DNA of 64,000 nucleotides from Methylomonas sp. (GCA_026988155.1 JALSLW010000026.1:1-64000); one strand, 5' to 3'; positions 45,933-56,973 are shown, counted from the stretch's first letter. Translations and numbers: made by a program. The notes: generated from the letters alone by a model not told the origin.

Positions 45933-46358
45933 TTATTTATCATATGAACGGGTCATTAAACCGACACTGGGTACTCCGGCATTTTTCAAAGCAGCCATCA
46001 CGGTTACTACTTTGCCATAGGCAACAGTATGGTCGCCCCTGATATACACTTGAGTTTTAGGCTTGTTTCTTAACACGGCGGCGACTCTATATAGCAAAAC
46101 TTCTGCAGTAACCGGTTCATCGGTATGTTCGCCAATATCAATAAAATACTGTCCCTGGCTATCAACAGAAACAATTAGCGGCAATTCCTCCTGATCCACC
46201 GAAGAAGTATCTGCCTGAGGCAAGTCAACCTCAACACCAGTTGGTACAAGCGGTGCTGTAATCATAAAAATAATCAGCAAAACCAAGGTGACATCAATGT
46301 AGGGCACCACATTAATTTCAGCCATAGGCTTTCTGCGCTTATCTCTTCTGCCAGCCAT
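45933..46358 (-). CDS. tolR: Tol-Pal system protein TolR
   Basis: A 141-residue ExbD/TolR-type protein with basic N-terminus (RRDKRRKPMAEINVVPYIDV) and one membrane helix holding the conserved Asp (YIDVTLVLLIIFMITAPL). It forms the proton channel with TolQ. Its start overlaps the tolQ stop by one base. Confidence 0.94.
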   Translation of the reverse strand: MAGRRDKRRKPMAEINVVPYIDVTLVLLIIFMITAPLVPTGVEVDLPQADTSSVDQEELPLIVSVDSQGQYFIDIGEHTDEPVTAEVLLYRVAAVLRNKPKTQVYIRGDHTVAYGKVVTVMAALKNAGVPSVGLMTRSYDK

Positions 46359-47032
46359 TAGCCGTGCGCCTGTCTCTGCAGCAGCACTGTAAATTCATCC
46401 ACAAACAGTTCATACCGTCCAGCCAATTTATCAAGCCTTGTTGAAAACCGGTTATAGGCAACGACTGCAGGAATAGCAGCAAATAGCCCAATGGCTGTCG
46501 CAATTAATGCCTCTGCAATCCCCGGGGCGACAAGCGCCAAGGTTGCCTGTTTAACATCTCCTAATGCGCGAAATGAATTCATAATTCCCCAAACAGTTCC
46601 AAATAAGCCGACATAAGGGCTGGTAGAACCTACTGTTGCCAAAAACGGCAATGTTTCATCCAGCCGATCCAGTTCACGCGTCATTTCAATATTCATCACC
46701 CGCTGTGCACTTTCTACCTGCACTGCTGCCGGCACAGTTTCCTTTTGTCGCATTTTAGAAAACTCTTTGTAGCCGGCTAGAAATATTTTTTCTATGCCTT
46801 CTGCTTCAAAGCCATTTTCAGATAATTTTTTATACAGTTCAGATAAATCCTTTCCTGACCAAAATTCCTGCTCAAATTCGTCAGTCACTTCAAAAGCCTG
46901 CTCAAACGCTTTACGCTTAGAAAAAATAAAGGTCCAGGAAATAACCGAAGCGGCTAATAAAATAAACATTACAAACTGCACAACAAAGCCGGCATTTGCT
47001 ACCAGATGGAAAATTGATAAATCGTTAGTCAT
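46358..47032 (-). CDS. tolQ: Tol-Pal system protein TolQ
   Basis: A 224-residue MotA/ExbB/TolQ-family proton channel with three membrane helices and the conserved segment FLATVGSTSPYVGLFGTVWGIMNSF. It overlaps the ybgC stop by eight bases. Confidence 0.95.
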   Translation of the reverse strand: MTNDLSIFHLVANAGFVVQFVMFILLAASVISWTFIFSKRKAFEQAFEVTDEFEQEFWSGKDLSELYKKLSENGFEAEGIEKIFLAGYKEFSKMRQKETVPAAVQVESAQRVMNIEMTRELDRLDETLPFLATVGSTSPYVGLFGTVWGIMNSFRALGDVKQATLALVAPGIAEALIATAIGLFAAIPAVVAYNRFSTRLDKLAGRYELFVDEFTVLLQRQAHG

Positions 47033-47426
47033 ATTTTAACTGCTGCATTAAAGTTTCTGGAATTGTTTTAGGTCTCATATGTATTGCATCTAGACAGGCA
47101 ATGCGAATATTTGCTTTACACAGGAGTTCATCATCTCGGACTGCCCTTTGCTCAAAACTGAGACTGACTTTTTTCGCCTGCGTTACCTGTGCACTTACAT
47201 CAAGCAAATCATTAAAACGAGCCGGCTTTAAATAATCAACTTGAACTGATCTGACTACAAAAATCAAATTTTGTTCTGCAAGCAGCTGGTCTTGCTCAAA
47301 ACCCATGTCCCGCAGCATTTCAGTTCTTGCCCGCTCAAAAAACTTTAAATAATTGGCGTAGAATACAACACCGCCGGCATCGGTATCTTCATAGTAAACT
47401 CTGACAGGCCAATGAAAAATAGTCAT
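47025..47426 (-). CDS. ybgC: Tol-Pal associated acyl-CoA thioesterase YbgC
   Basis: A 133-residue hot-dog thioesterase with [26 protein letters not shown], the YbgC signature. It is the first gene of the tol block in many gammaproteobacteria and overlaps ruvB by four bases here. Confidence 0.94.
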   Translation of the reverse strand: MTIFHWPVRVYYEDTDAGGVVFYANYLKFFERARTEMLRDMGFEQDQLLAEQNLIFVVRSVQVDYLKPARFNDLLDVSAQVTQAKKVSLSFEQRAVRDDELLCKANIRIACLDAIHMRPKTIPETLMQQLKYD

Positions 47427-48481
47427 ATTTTTAAACTGTTTTCCTTTGTCATAAATAGATCATCGCATATCGGTTCCTTATCGGGCGCTTTCAAACCAAA
47501 ATGCAGATAAGCTTTTTGAGTTACCACCCGTCCCCTTGGCGTTCGCATAATAAATCCTTGCTGCAGCAAATACGGCTCCAGCACATCCTCAATAGTTCCC
47601 CGTTCTTCACTGATGGCGGCGGCTAAAGTATCCAGCCCAACCGGGCCACCCTCAAAGTTATCTATCATTGTTAATAGAAGCTTTCTATCTAAAGAATCAA
47701 AGCCATTATGATCAATTTTCAGCATTTTTAATGCCTGAGACGCAATATCACTGGATACGATGCCATTCCCCTTTACTTCTGCATAGTCGCGTACCCGTCG
47801 CAATAGGCGGTTGGCAATACGCGGCGTTCCACGCGAACGTCTGGCAATTTCATTTGCTCCAGTTGGCTCAATGCTTATTCCCAGAACCTTAGCTGAACGT
47901 GCGGCAATCGTTGACAGCTCTTCTTCAGTGTAAAATTCCAGCCGTTGCACAATTCCAAAACGGTCTCGCAAAGGGGATGTCAGCAATCCTGCCCGAGTCG
48001 TCGCTCCCACTAAAGTAAAAGGCGGTAAATCCAATTTTATGGACCGAGCTGCCGGGCCTTCACCGATCATAATGTCAATCTGATAATCTTCCATAGCAGG
48101 GTACAGAATTTCTTCAACCGCTGGACTCAAACGGTGAATCTCATCAATAAACAGTACATCATGGGCTTCAAGGTTGGTCAATAGAGCGGCAAGGTCACCC
48201 GCCTTATCTAAAACTGGCCCTGAAGTTTGACGAATATTAACTCCCATTTCAGTCGCTATAATATTTGAAAGCGTAGTTTTCCCCAACCCTGGCGGACCAA
48301 AGATTAATACATGATCTAAAGCCTCGCTTCTTGCTGTTGCCGCTTTGATAAAAATTTCCATTTGCAAACACAATTCTTTTTGCCCGACATAGTCATCTAA
48401 GCGTTTAGGTCGAATCGCCCTATCTTGCCGTTCTTCATCCAATGCACTGCCAGAAGAAATAAGACGGTCACTTTCTATCAT
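47423..48481 (-). CDS. ruvB: Holliday junction branch migration helicase RuvB
   Basis: A 352-residue AAA+ motor of the RuvABC resolvasome. Visible features: the N-terminal [15 protein letters not shown], Walker [11 protein letters not shown], Walker [10 protein letters not shown], sensor GATTRAG and the C-terminal winged helix ([16 protein letters not shown]). It overlaps ruvA by four bases. Confidence 0.97.
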   Translation of the reverse strand: MIESDRLISSGSALDEERQDRAIRPKRLDDYVGQKELCLQMEIFIKAATARSEALDHVLIFGPPGLGKTTLSNIIATEMGVNIRQTSGPVLDKAGDLAALLTNLEAHDVLFIDEIHRLSPAVEEILYPAMEDYQIDIMIGEGPAARSIKLDLPPFTLVGATTRAGLLTSPLRDRFGIVQRLEFYTEEELSTIAARSAKVLGISIEPTGANEIARRSRGTPRIANRLLRRVRDYAEVKGNGIVSSDIASQALKMLKIDHNGFDSLDRKLLLTMIDNFEGGPVGLDTLAAAISEERGTIEDVLEPYLLQQGFIMRTPRGRVVTQKAYLHFGLKAPDKEPICDDLFMTKENSLKI

Positions 48482-49080
48482 CTAGCAACGGCTCCCTGCA
48501 ATGCCATTTTGATAATTTCTTCGCAGCTGTTACCTTCCTGAGAAATATGTTGCACCATTTTACTTGCATCCTGTGGCTTATATCCTAATGCGCATAGAGC
48601 GCTTATTGCTTCCTGTCTGGGATTGCCAGCTACCTGGCTTGCCAAAACGCTTTCACCTGGCACTGAAGACTCGGCATTTTTAGGCAATCTATCTCGCATT
48701 TCTATTATCAAACGTTCTGCAGTTTTCTTGCCTATGCCTGGCAAGCGTACCAAAGCCTGTACATCATTATCATGAATGCAGCGATGAAACTCTTCAGCAC
48801 TTTGCCCGGAAAGAATCGTTAAGGCCAATTTAGGCCCTACCCCATTCACTTTAATTAAAGCTCTGAACATTTTTCGATCTGTTTCTGCCGAAAATGCAAA
48901 CAGAATATGTGCATCGTCCCTAATTACCAGATGAGTATATAGCAACAGCTCTTCACCTAAAGCAGGAAGGTCATAAAAGGTAGTCATGGGGGCTTCCACC
49001 TCATAACCAACACCTTGTACATCGACCACTAATTGAGGCGGTGTTTTAGAAAATAATTTACCGCGTATAAAACCGATCAT
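48478..49080 (-). CDS. ruvA: Holliday junction DNA-binding protein RuvA
   Basis: A 200-residue protein starting MIGFIRGKL, with two helix-hairpin-helix motifs ([13 protein letters not shown] and [16 protein letters not shown]) and the C-terminal RuvB-binding domain. It overlaps ruvC by four bases. Confidence 0.97.
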   Translation of the reverse strand: MIGFIRGKLFSKTPPQLVVDVQGVGYEVEAPMTTFYDLPALGEELLLYTHLVIRDDAHILFAFSAETDRKMFRALIKVNGVGPKLALTILSGQSAEEFHRCIHDNDVQALVRLPGIGKKTAERLIIEMRDRLPKNAESSVPGESVLASQVAGNPRQEAISALCALGYKPQDASKMVQHISQEGNSCEEIIKMALQGAVAR

Positions 49081-49577
49081 AAGCTATTCTGTTTCAATCT
49101 TTGTGCAGTTTGCTGATAATGTGAATGGCAAAGGCTAATCCCCAGTGCATCACTGGCATCCATTTGCAGCTCACCTTGAATGCACAGCAATATTTTTACC
49201 ATATGCTGCACCTGAGGTTTATCAGCACTGCCCTTGCCTACTAAGGCTTGCTTTACCTGGCGGGCAGCATATTCAGAAACCGGTAATCCTGCAACCATTG
49301 ATGCACAGATAGCAGCGCCCCTGGCTTGACCTAACTTTAAAGCAGAATCTGCATTTTTATGCATAAATACCTGTTCTATGGCCATTTCTGTGGGCTGATA
49401 TAAAGCAATAACCTCAGTAACTCCATCAAATATCTGTTTTAACCGTTCGGGAAATGCATCTGCTTTAACACGGATGCTGCCACTGGCTATATATTTATTG
49501 CTGCCTCGGCTGGTTTCTTCAATGATCCCGTATCCTGTTATTCTAGAACCTGGGTCTATGCCTAAAATTCTTGTCAA
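49077..49577 (-). CDS. ruvC: Holliday junction resolvase RuvC
   Basis: A 166-residue RNase H-fold nuclease with the start [15 protein letters not shown] (catalytic Asp), Glu in IEQVFMHKN, and C-terminal [12 protein letters not shown]. The order yebC-ruvC-ruvA-ruvB is standard. I see no LexA-type box in the 90 bases before it. Confidence 0.96.
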   Translation of the reverse strand: MTRILGIDPGSRITGYGIIEETSRGSNKYIASGSIRVKADAFPERLKQIFDGVTEVIALYQPTEMAIEQVFMHKNADSALKLGQARGAAICASMVAGLPVSEYAARQVKQALVGKGSADKPQVQHMVKILLCIQGELQMDASDALGISLCHSHYQQTAQRLKQNSL

Positions 49578-49666
49578 CTTATTCTCTATAATAAAATCCT
49601 ATGTTCTGCACCATTGCTAGTTAAGGCAACTGAAAATAAAAATCTTCTTGATGTCTATCGCAAACT

Positions 49667-50419
49667 TTACATCTCAGCGACTTGTGCCATCACCTCTTCA
49701 GAAATATCCGCATTGGAATAAACATCCTGCACATCATCCAAATCTTCCAGCACATCGATTAAACGCAATATTTTTTCAGCATTATTGGCATCCAGTGCAA
49801 TTTTGTTTTCAGCATCCATTGTTACTTCGGAGTTTTCAGGCTCAAATCCTGCTGCAACCATCGCTTCTTTTACTGACAGGTAATCATCCGGCGAAGTCAT
49901 TACATCAACCGAGCCATCATCATGTGTCACAATATCTTCAGCTCCCGCTTCCAATGCCGCTTCCATCACAGCATCTTCATCAACAGAATCCGAGTAGCTG
50001 ATAATGCCTGTTTTATTAAACATGAAAGAAACCGAACCGCTAGTCCCCAGGTTGCCGCCCGCTTTCGTTAACGCGTGCCTTACTTCTGCTACCGTGCGAT
50101 TACGATTATCGGTTAAACAGTCAACCATAATTGCTGTTCCGCCGGGACCATACCCTTCATACCGGACCTCTTCATAATCAATTCCTTCCATTGCACCCGT
50201 CGCTTTTTTTATGGTGTTATCAATGGTATCTCTTTTCATATTTGCGCCTAGCGCCTTATCAATCACCGAACGCAGACTTGGGTTATTGGCCGGGTCGCCG
50301 CCTCCTGTTTTGGCCGCAACAGATATTTCACGTATTATCTTAGTGAAAATTTTTCCCCGTTTAGCATCCTGAGCACCCTTACGATGCTTTATATTTGCCC
50401 ACTTACTATGTCCTGCCAT
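49667..50419 (-). CDS. yebC: YebC/TACO1 family regulator/translation factor
   Basis: A 250-residue protein beginning [27 protein letters not shown], the YebC signature, with [11 protein letters not shown] in the middle. Family members act as transcription regulators or help ribosomes through proline stretches. Usual position before ruvC. Confidence 0.95.
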   Translation of the reverse strand: MAGHSKWANIKHRKGAQDAKRGKIFTKIIREISVAAKTGGGDPANNPSLRSVIDKALGANMKRDTIDNTIKKATGAMEGIDYEEVRYEGYGPGGTAIMVDCLTDNRNRTVAEVRHALTKAGGNLGTSGSVSFMFNKTGIISYSDSVDEDAVMEAALEAGAEDIVTHDDGSVDVMTSPDDYLSVKEAMVAAGFEPENSEVTMDAENKIALDANNAEKILRLIDVLEDLDDVQDVYSNADISEEVMAQVAEM

Positions 50420-50479
50420 GTTAATCTCTCTACAACATATTTATTGAATATTGTCGGATTGCGCTATCGCTCATCCAAC

Positions 50480-51127
50480 CTATAAACTTATCAAATGAGG
50501 CAATACAGCCGTCAAAGAATTCTCATTTACAAAAATGTCTGCTTGCGCCACAACAATGTCCCTTTGCATCACGCCGCCAAAACCAATAACAGTAGCACCT
50601 GCCTGCTTAGCTTCCAGGTCAGTCTTGCCATCACCAATCATTGCCATTGAGCGCCCCTGCTTTTGTATCGCCTTGCAAATAACAGCTTTACCTCCCGTTC
50701 TGGCAAGCGGGGACTGCCGGTCAAAATCCCTATAGCTTCCATCTGCATTAAACAGAACATCAACTGCATGTACTTGATCAGCTGGTATACCAAGCTTTTC
50801 AGCCAATGGCAAAATAGCCTGACGAATGCCGCCGCTAATAATATGTACCTGTTTGCCCTGAGCAAGCAGAGCACTAAAGACCTCTTCAACGCCCTCAACC
50901 ATTTTAGTAATATACAAATCAGCTAGACTGTCCATCTGTGCTTTATCTGGTTTGATCAGAGCAAGACGCTTTCCATAAACATCTTCTAAAGCCAGTTCGC
51001 CATTCATGGCCGCATTAGTCAATGCGGCCAGTTCATCAAACAGGCCTGATTGCCTGCCTAATTCATCAATGCCCTCAATTTTGCTCAAGGTACTGTCACA
51101 GTCAAAACAGACTATATCAAAACTCAT
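50480..51127 (-). CDS. serB: Phosphoserine phosphatase
   Basis: Last step of serine synthesis. A 215-residue HAD-family enzyme with FDCDSTLSKIEG (nucleophile Asp), SGG (HIISGG) and MIGDGKTDLEAK motifs. It overlaps serA by four bases, so the two serine-pathway genes are coupled. Confidence 0.9.
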   Translation of the reverse strand: MSFDIVCFDCDSTLSKIEGIDELGRQSGLFDELAALTNAAMNGELALEDVYGKRLALIKPDKAQMDSLADLYITKMVEGVEEVFSALLAQGKQVHIISGGIRQAILPLAEKLGIPADQVHAVDVLFNADGSYRDFDRQSPLARTGGKAVICKAIQKQGRSMAMIGDGKTDLEAKQAGATVIGFGGVMQRDIVVAQADIFVNENSLTAVLPHLISL

Positions 51128-52716
51128 AAATTAATCTGAATCGCACAATTAACAAAAGAAAGATCTCTTATTTTTTCCAGTATATCAGCTGGCAAAGGAC
51201 TGGAAACACTGATTACTGCCATAGCCTTATCATTAGTATCGGGAACGCCAACCTGCATTCTTGAGATATTGATATTGGATTCACCTAGAATGGAGCTGAT
51301 TGCAGAAATAACGCCCGGCTTATCATTATGCTCAGTTACCAGCAAAGAGCCTTCAGGAATTACTTCAATTTCAAACTGATTGACATTAACAATACGGGGA
51401 TGATGATCACCTAATAAAGTACCTACAACCGAAACAGTTTTACCTGCACAGATGGCTGTCAATTTAACTAAAGAGACATAGCCTTCAGCTGTTTCTTCAG
51501 TTTTAGATTCAACCAAAGCAATACCCTGTTTTTTGGCGATATTTTCAGCATTGACGCTATTGACAGGCGTAGACATCTGTCCCGCTAAAATCCCTACCAA
51601 TGCTTCAACTGACACAGGTCTAATTTCTGCGTCCGCAGCAGCCTTGCCGAATAAAGATACTTCTAACGTTTTGATAGGCTCGCCAGCCAAATCAACTAGC
51701 ATTTTACCCATCACTTTTGCCAGCATCATAAATGGACGTGATTTTTTCAACTCTTCTGCTGAAATCTTGGTAGACAAGTTTAATGCGTTAATCGCTTCAC
51801 CTGTTTTTAAATAGGTAACAGCCTGTCTTGCAATCTCAACACTCACTGCAACCTGAGCTTCACGTGTTGAAGCGCCTAAATGCGGTGTAAAGGTAATATT
51901 ATCTAACTCAAATAATGGAGATTCTTTAGGTGGTTCCTGCTCATATACATCCAGTGCAGCTTTAGCAATCTCACCATTTTTAAGCGCATTATACAAAGCA
52001 GCTTCATCAACCAGACCGCCACGGGCGCAGTTTATTAGCATTGCAGTGTTCTTCATCGCCTTTAACTGCTCAGCACCAATTATGCCACGGGTTTTATCAA
52101 TCATCGGGCAATGCAAGGTCAGGTAATCAGCCTCTTTCACCAATGTATCCAAATCGACAGATTCTGCTCCGCATTCTTCAAAAATTTCAGGCGTAACAAA
52201 TGGGTCATAGGCAATCACTCGCATACCTAAACCCACGGCACGTTTAGCTGCCAGCCTCCCAATGGTGCCAAAGCCTAATATGGCAAAGGTTTTATGGTTA
52301 ATTTCTGCCCCGACCAATTTTGCACGTTCCCATTTTCCATCACGGACAGAGACACTGGCTTCAGGCAAATTACGGCTTAAAGAAAACATATGAGCAATGG
52401 CCAGCTCTGCAGTTGTTGTAGCATTGGCATCCGGTGTATTCATCACTATGACACCTTGCTCAGTCGCAGCTGGGATATCCACATTATCTACCCCGATACC
52501 CGCACGGCCAACAACTTTTAAATTAGCCGCAGCCTGAAGCACTTTTTTAGTGACTTTAGTATCACTCCTGATTAATAATGCATCATAGTCTCCTATAATT
52601 TTACAAAGCTCATCCTCATTCATTCCCACCTGAATATGAACCTGAATATCAGTCTGCTCATTTAAAAAGTTAATGCCGTCATCGGCTAATTTGTCGGAAA
52701 CAAGAATTTTTTTCAT
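51124..52716 (-). CDS. serA: D-3-phosphoglycerate dehydrogenase
   Basis: First step of serine synthesis and, in serine-cycle or assimilatory C1 metabolism, a branch from 3-phosphoglycerate. The 530-residue long form has the NAD-binding segment [19 protein letters not shown], catalytic Arg/Glu/His blocks ([23 protein letters not shown]), an ASB domain and a C-terminal ACT domain ([18 protein letters not shown]) for feedback by serine. Confidence 0.95.
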   Translation of the reverse strand: MKKILVSDKLADDGINFLNEQTDIQVHIQVGMNEDELCKIIGDYDALLIRSDTKVTKKVLQAAANLKVVGRAGIGVDNVDIPAATEQGVIVMNTPDANATTTAELAIAHMFSLSRNLPEASVSVRDGKWERAKLVGAEINHKTFAILGFGTIGRLAAKRAVGLGMRVIAYDPFVTPEIFEECGAESVDLDTLVKEADYLTLHCPMIDKTRGIIGAEQLKAMKNTAMLINCARGGLVDEAALYNALKNGEIAKAALDVYEQEPPKESPLFELDNITFTPHLGASTREAQVAVSVEIARQAVTYLKTGEAINALNLSTKISAEELKKSRPFMMLAKVMGKMLVDLAGEPIKTLEVSLFGKAAADAEIRPVSVEALVGILAGQMSTPVNSVNAENIAKKQGIALVESKTEETAEGYVSLVKLTAICAGKTVSVVGTLLGDHHPRIVNVNQFEIEVIPEGSLLVTEHNDKPGVISAISSILGESNINISRMQVGVPDTNDKAMAVISVSSPLPADILEKIRDLSFVNCAIQINL

Positions 52717-52954
52717 GCTTTTTGAAGTTGTTTAAAGTTTTGTAAAATAAACCGCATAGTTTATCAGCTTTGGAGAAATTCTAATAATTCTATAGCAAAA
52801 AATGCGCCTATCGTTTTAACAAAAGGTTTTTGAACAGGCGTTTTAATTAAAAGCATTTTTCAATAGGGAAAATAAAATTCATTAGCCCTCAAATAAGAAC
52901 TTAACCAAAAAACCAGATCAAAGCCTCTAAATGGCATTTTTTAAAAAAATGAGC

Positions 52955-53176
52955 CTACGAATCTTCCAATTCTTCTAAAGCATTAACTTTATCGACATAA
53001 TTATAAAAATCATCGCGCAGATAAGTTTCATAACTATCATCTTTCAAAAAAAGATCTAACGCATCCGATAACTTGCCTCTATTGCCTTCCGTTTGTCTTT
53101 TTCCGTATTTTTTCAATACATAGTTCAATTCATGCTCCTGTTTTGAAATACGGTCTCTATCAGATGGAATCGCCAT
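52955..53176 (-). CDS. Small hypothetical protein
   Basis: A 73-residue, highly charged helical protein (SKQEHELNYVLKKYGKRQTEGNRGKLSDALDLFL...). The start has CAGGAGAA six bases upstream, so it is likely real. No membrane segment or known motif. It stands between serA and a SulP gene with gaps on both sides. Confidence 0.7.
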   Translation of the reverse strand: MAIPSDRDRISKQEHELNYVLKKYGKRQTEGNRGKLSDALDLFLKDDSYETYLRDDFYNYVDKVNALEELEDS

Positions 53177-53257
53177 GCTTTTCTCCTGTTTATCATTTAT
53201 AAAAAATACGCCTATTAAGTTTAGCAGAGGATAAAAGAATCAACTGCCAATCAAGCA

Positions 53258-54991
53258 CTATTTTTTGCTCAGGCTTTCTACTGCATCAACAGTTTGAAAA
53301 TAAACTTGTCCGGGGCTTAACTGCTCTAGAAAGTTTGTTTCTCTTAGCTTGTCATTAACGGGGCCTTTTACTTCTGCTAAATGCAATAGGATATTTTTAT
53401 TTTTTAATGTTGTTATCAGGTTCTTCAATGCTTCAAATGCTGTGCTATCAATGTGACTGACAGATGAAAAAATTAGCACGACATGTTTTAAGTCTAAATT
53501 ATTGCCTGTTTCATTTTCTATAAAATCAATAATATAGTTTACATTGGCAAAGCTAATGTTCTCATCTATTCTGATCAACACTAAATGTTTCCAAGTTTCC
53601 ACTTGATGACGCTTAATATTTCTAAAATGTTCAGTGTCTTTTATCTGGCCGACAACGGCAATATGGGGGCGACTGGTCCGGCGCAAATAGCTTACAATGG
53701 TAATGGCCACGCCCAGGGCAATGCCTTCTTCAATGCCCAATGCAAGCACCCCCAATAAAGTGATCAATTCTGCAATGCCATCACTTTTATCGTATTTCCA
53801 TGTTGCTATGATGCCGCGCAATTTTACTAATGGAAAAATTGCAATAAGAATAACGGCTGCCAAAGCCGCCTTAGGAATGCTGGTAAATTGCTCAGCAAAA
53901 AACATAACAGCTATACTGAGCAACAGCACTGCTATCAACATAGCCATTTGTGTCCGTGCACCCGCCGAGAAATTAACCATGGTCCGGCTAAATCCTCCCG
54001 CGACTGACATTCCTCCCGAAAATGCTGTCGCCAAGTTGGCCGCACCTAAGGCTATCAGCTCTTGATTTGGGTCTATTGTTTTATTTGTCAAATTTGCTGT
54101 AACTTTAGCAATGGCGACACTTTCAACATAGGCAATGACTGCAACAAATGAAGCACTGGGCAATAACGTTTTCCATTGCTCAGCATTACTTATAAAAGAA
54201 AAACTGATTTTAGGCAGGCCCGACTGAATTTCCCCAACAATAGAAACCTGATGATATTCAGGCAGCAGATAAACTTTAACCAGAATAGTCGTTATGATAA
54301 TAACCAGTAACGGTGCGGATTTACTGATCCCAGTGATAATATTTTTTTTAACATCAAACCGTTTAAGAAGTCTTGATAACGGTAAACCAAAAGATAATAA
54401 AAGCATAATGCTAAAAAGGCTTAGCCCCACTGTAAACCAGTTTATCTGTTGCAGATAATCGCCATAGCAAGCCAACCCAACACCGCACGGATTTTTTGAC
54501 AGTCCCAATAAATGGGGAATCTGACTCAATATAATTAATATGGCCGCTCCGCTGGTAAACCCCGCAAGAACAGGATGACTGATAAAATTTACCAGCCCGC
54601 CCATCCGCAATGCGGCCATCAGCAATAAAATTAAACCGCCTTCCGCCGCTAAGATGATTGCGTTTTCAACCGGGCTTCCCAGCGCCATAATGTCTGGTGC
54701 TGATAATGCACTGGCTATCATAATAGCTGCGATAGAAACTGGGCCAACAGATAAAGTCCGGCTAGTTCCTAAAAAAGCGTAAATTGCAGGCGGCAAAATG
54801 CTTGCATATAGACCGACTTGAGCAGGAAGTCCCGCTAACATAGCATAAGCAATGCCCTGGGGAACCAGTAAAATAGCAGTAATGATACCCGCAAAAACAT
54901 CACCATTCAGATCTTCTTTGGTATAACTTTTTAACCAAATAGTAATAGGGAAATATTTATTAATCCAACTGCCAGTTTGCTGTGAAATCAT
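53258..54991 (-). CDS. SulP family anion permease (sulfate-permease-like) with STAS domain
   Basis: An inner-membrane transporter of about 577 residues with the SulP start LNGDVFAGIITAILLVPQGIAYAMLAGLP, GTSRTLSVGPVSIAAIM, and a C-terminal STAS domain (VSHIDSTAFEALKNL). I use ATG 54991; the ORF-track start at 55060 is a TTG inside a perfect hairpin (55049-55075) and 55015 is another option. Sulfate is the usual substrate for this subgroup. The neighbouring persulfide dioxygenase fusion makes sulfur metabolism plausible. Confidence 0.85.
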   Translation of the reverse strand: MISQQTGSWINKYFPITIWLKSYTKEDLNGDVFAGIITAILLVPQGIAYAMLAGLPAQVGLYASILPPAIYAFLGTSRTLSVGPVSIAAIMIASALSAPDIMALGSPVENAIILAAEGGLILLLMAALRMGGLVNFISHPVLAGFTSGAAILIILSQIPHLLGLSKNPCGVGLACYGDYLQQINWFTVGLSLFSIMLLLSFGLPLSRLLKRFDVKKNIITGISKSAPLLVIIITTILVKVYLLPEYHQVSIVGEIQSGLPKISFSFISNAEQWKTLLPSASFVAVIAYVESVAIAKVTANLTNKTIDPNQELIALGAANLATAFSGGMSVAGGFSRTMVNFSAGARTQMAMLIAVLLLSIAVMFFAEQFTSIPKAALAAVILIAIFPLVKLRGIIATWKYDKSDGIAELITLLGVLALGIEEGIALGVAITIVSYLRRTSRPHIAVVGQIKDTEHFRNIKRHQVETWKHLVLIRIDENISFANVNYIIDFIENETGNNLDLKHVVLIFSSVSHIDSTAFEALKNLITTLKNKNILLHLAEVKGPVNDKLRETNFLEQLSPGQVYFQTVDAVESLSKK

Positions 54992-55048
54992 GAAATTATT
55001 GGTGTTAAAGTCCATGCCGAAGCATTTTGCATTGAATAAACGCAGATG

Positions 55049-55075
55049 GAATAGCTTCAACTTGCGAAGCTATTC
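55049..55075. other. Hairpin upstream of the SulP gene
   Basis: GAATAGCTTC and GAAGCTATTC form a 10-bp perfect stem with a 7-base loop just upstream of the probable start. It could be a leader hairpin or a terminator for the upstream transcript; no T-run is present. Confidence 0.45.
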
Positions 55076-55200
55076 TGGCCAGCGGGAAGAACCTGAATCT
55101 TAACATGTTTTGAGTTGACAATATTTCTAGGCAATCCCCCTCGATTGCTCTGCCCTTATAGCCGTACCATTCATCAAAACTAAATCATTAAATCTTCTCT

Positions 55201-56298
55201 TTATACCTTATGCAGCTGCTTCCATGCTTCAAATCCTCCAGCAATTGATAGAACATTGGTATAGCCCATATTTTGCATTGTATTTGCCGATAAAGCAGAG
55301 CGCTTACCACTGTGACAATAAACAATAATTGTCGCTGATTTATCAGAAAGCTCAGGTATTGTATGAATTTTAAATTCCAGCACACCTCTTGGCAGCAAGA
55401 TGGCATTTTCAATATTGCCCGAATTAAATTCATTCTCTTCTCTTACATCGACAATGATGACGCTATCATTGGACATAATCTCTTTAGCCTTTTTCGGGTG
55501 AATTTCAGTGATATTTTGAATCGCCTGATCAATATAGTCATCCATACTTGATACTTTACCTATGGAGCCATCCTCTTCTGCACGTGGCTCTGCATCCTGA
55601 TTTGCCCGTTCTTCGTCAATACCGCAATAGCGGTTAGCCGGAACGGCCATATCAATTAGCTTTGGTTTTGGCAAGTTTAAGTTTGCCATAATATCGACAA
55701 ATTCTTCTCTAGTTTTTCCTGCTAACCTAGGATTCTCAGTCCGTTCCTGAATAATGCAACTAATCCAGCGACCTTTATAGTCATGTCCCGGATAAACAAC
55801 AGTCTCATCAGGCAGCGAAAATAACCGCTGGGTAATGCTATCGTATTGAGCTTCTGAACTGCCACCTTGAAAATCTGTACGCCCACATCCACCGATCAAC
55901 AAAGCATCGCCGGTGAACACTCTATCCCTCCATAAAAAAGAAACGCTTCCTGGCGTATGTCCAGGAGTCGCAATAACTTTGATGCTCTCATTATTGCCAA
56001 ATTCAAATACATCGCCGTCTTGAATTTGAATATCCGCAGTACTAGCACCGCATAGCGAACTGACAGCTGTTTTCGCCCCCAGCTTTTGCCTTAACAGGCC
56101 GCTTGCTGTGACATGATCAGCATGAACATGCGTTTCCAGCGAATATTTTAAAATAAGGTCATATTCCTTTAACAAATTGAGATAGACCTCCAGCTGTGTA
56201 TCAACCGGATCTATTAAAATAGCCTCTCTATTGCTTAAATCGGCAATCAGATAGGTATAGGTACAGCTTTCTTTGTCAAATAATTGTTTAAATAGCAT
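55201..56298 (-). CDS. Persulfide dioxygenase-rhodanese fusion (ETHE1-like MBL fold)
   Basis: A 365-residue two-domain enzyme. Residues 1-230 are a metallo-beta-lactamase-fold persulfide dioxygenase with THVHADH, GHTPGS and PGHDYKG metal-binding motifs. Residues about 265-365 form a rhodanese domain with active-site loop YCHSGKRS. Such fusions oxidise glutathione persulfide to sulfite and relay sulfane sulfur with thiosulfate. Probably cytoplasmic. It is followed by the SulP gene about 210 bases away in the same direction. Confidence 0.88.
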   Translation of the reverse strand: MLFKQLFDKESCTYTYLIADLSNREAILIDPVDTQLEVYLNLLKEYDLILKYSLETHVHADHVTASGLLRQKLGAKTAVSSLCGASTADIQIQDGDVFEFGNNESIKVIATPGHTPGSVSFLWRDRVFTGDALLIGGCGRTDFQGGSSEAQYDSITQRLFSLPDETVVYPGHDYKGRWISCIIQERTENPRLAGKTREEFVDIMANLNLPKPKLIDMAVPANRYCGIDEERANQDAEPRAEEDGSIGKVSSMDDYIDQAIQNITEIHPKKAKEIMSNDSVIIVDVREENEFNSGNIENAILLPRGVLEFKIHTIPELSDKSATIIVYCHSGKRSALSANTMQNMGYTNVLSIAGGFEAWKQLHKV

Positions 56299-56395
56299 GA
56301 GGATAACTCCAGATAGTGAGGTTCTAATGGCCCATAATATAATAAAATACTAATATTTAAAATATTTTAATGATCTATGCTCTTTTTTGCTCAGG

Positions 56396-56419
56396 CAGGG
56401 GCTTAAAGCCCCTGTTTTT
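56396..56419 (+). terminator. Intrinsic-terminator-like hairpin
   Basis: CAGGGGCTT and AAGCCCCTG form a perfect 9-bp stem followed by TTTTT on the plus strand. No plus-strand gene precedes it here, so it may end a small or antisense transcript, or be a repeat-type palindrome; the hairpin at 32075-32122 has similar arms (AGGGCTTTAGCCCC). Confidence 0.5.
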
Positions 56420-56559
56420 CGTGCATAGTTCACAATAAAGTCAAATTCATACCACTTTTGCAAGTCTGATGAACACTCTGTGATCCTTATCATGATTTTT
56501 GTTAACCCTCTTCGCTATAGTTTACTCCAACAGACAACTAAACACATTGGACAATTATT

Positions 56560-56718
56560 ATGACTGAGTTAAAAAAAGATATTTTTATAAGCGGACTATT
56601 TATGGGAGGTATATTTGGATTTGTAAGTGGTGCATATGTTGTTTCTTCAGCTTTATTTGTAACCGTAGCTGTTGTTAACAACCTTCATTATAGCTATAGA
56701 GAAACGGAAGGAGTTTAA
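56560..56718 (+). CDS. Small membrane protein (52 residues)
   Basis: Too short for the ORF track. It reads MTELKKDIFISGLFMGGIFG and continues with a hydrophobic segment (FVSGAYVVSSALFVTVAVV) before YRETEGV and TAA. A glycine-rich hairpin of one or two membrane helices is likely. The same frame stays open for another 53 codons after the TAA. The ribosome site is weak (TTGGAC). Function unknown. Confidence 0.45.
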   Translation: MTELKKDIFISGLFMGGIFGFVSGAYVVSSALFVTVAVVNNLHYSYRETEGV

Positions 56719-56973
56719 GCTTTATTTATTGAATTTATAGTCGCAGATGACTATTCAGCTATCACGAATATAATAAAAGGAAAAAACGTAAAAACTAACA
56801 CCCTTTTAAAACAGCCTTACGGAGTAAATACATTAAACAACGTAAAACAATATTCGAACATTGAAATTTATTTCAAATAAAGTCTAAAAATAGATGACTT
56901 ATCTAAACAGAGTATAGACCGTCAGCTTCATTTAGTTAGCGGTCTATCTCTCATAATTTTCTCATCCCTTCTG

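Noticed and set aside
49621-49640. TTAAGGCAACTG near ruvC as a fourth MITE copy
   Set aside because: Only the first ~10 bases resemble the MITE end; the rest and the opposite end are missing.
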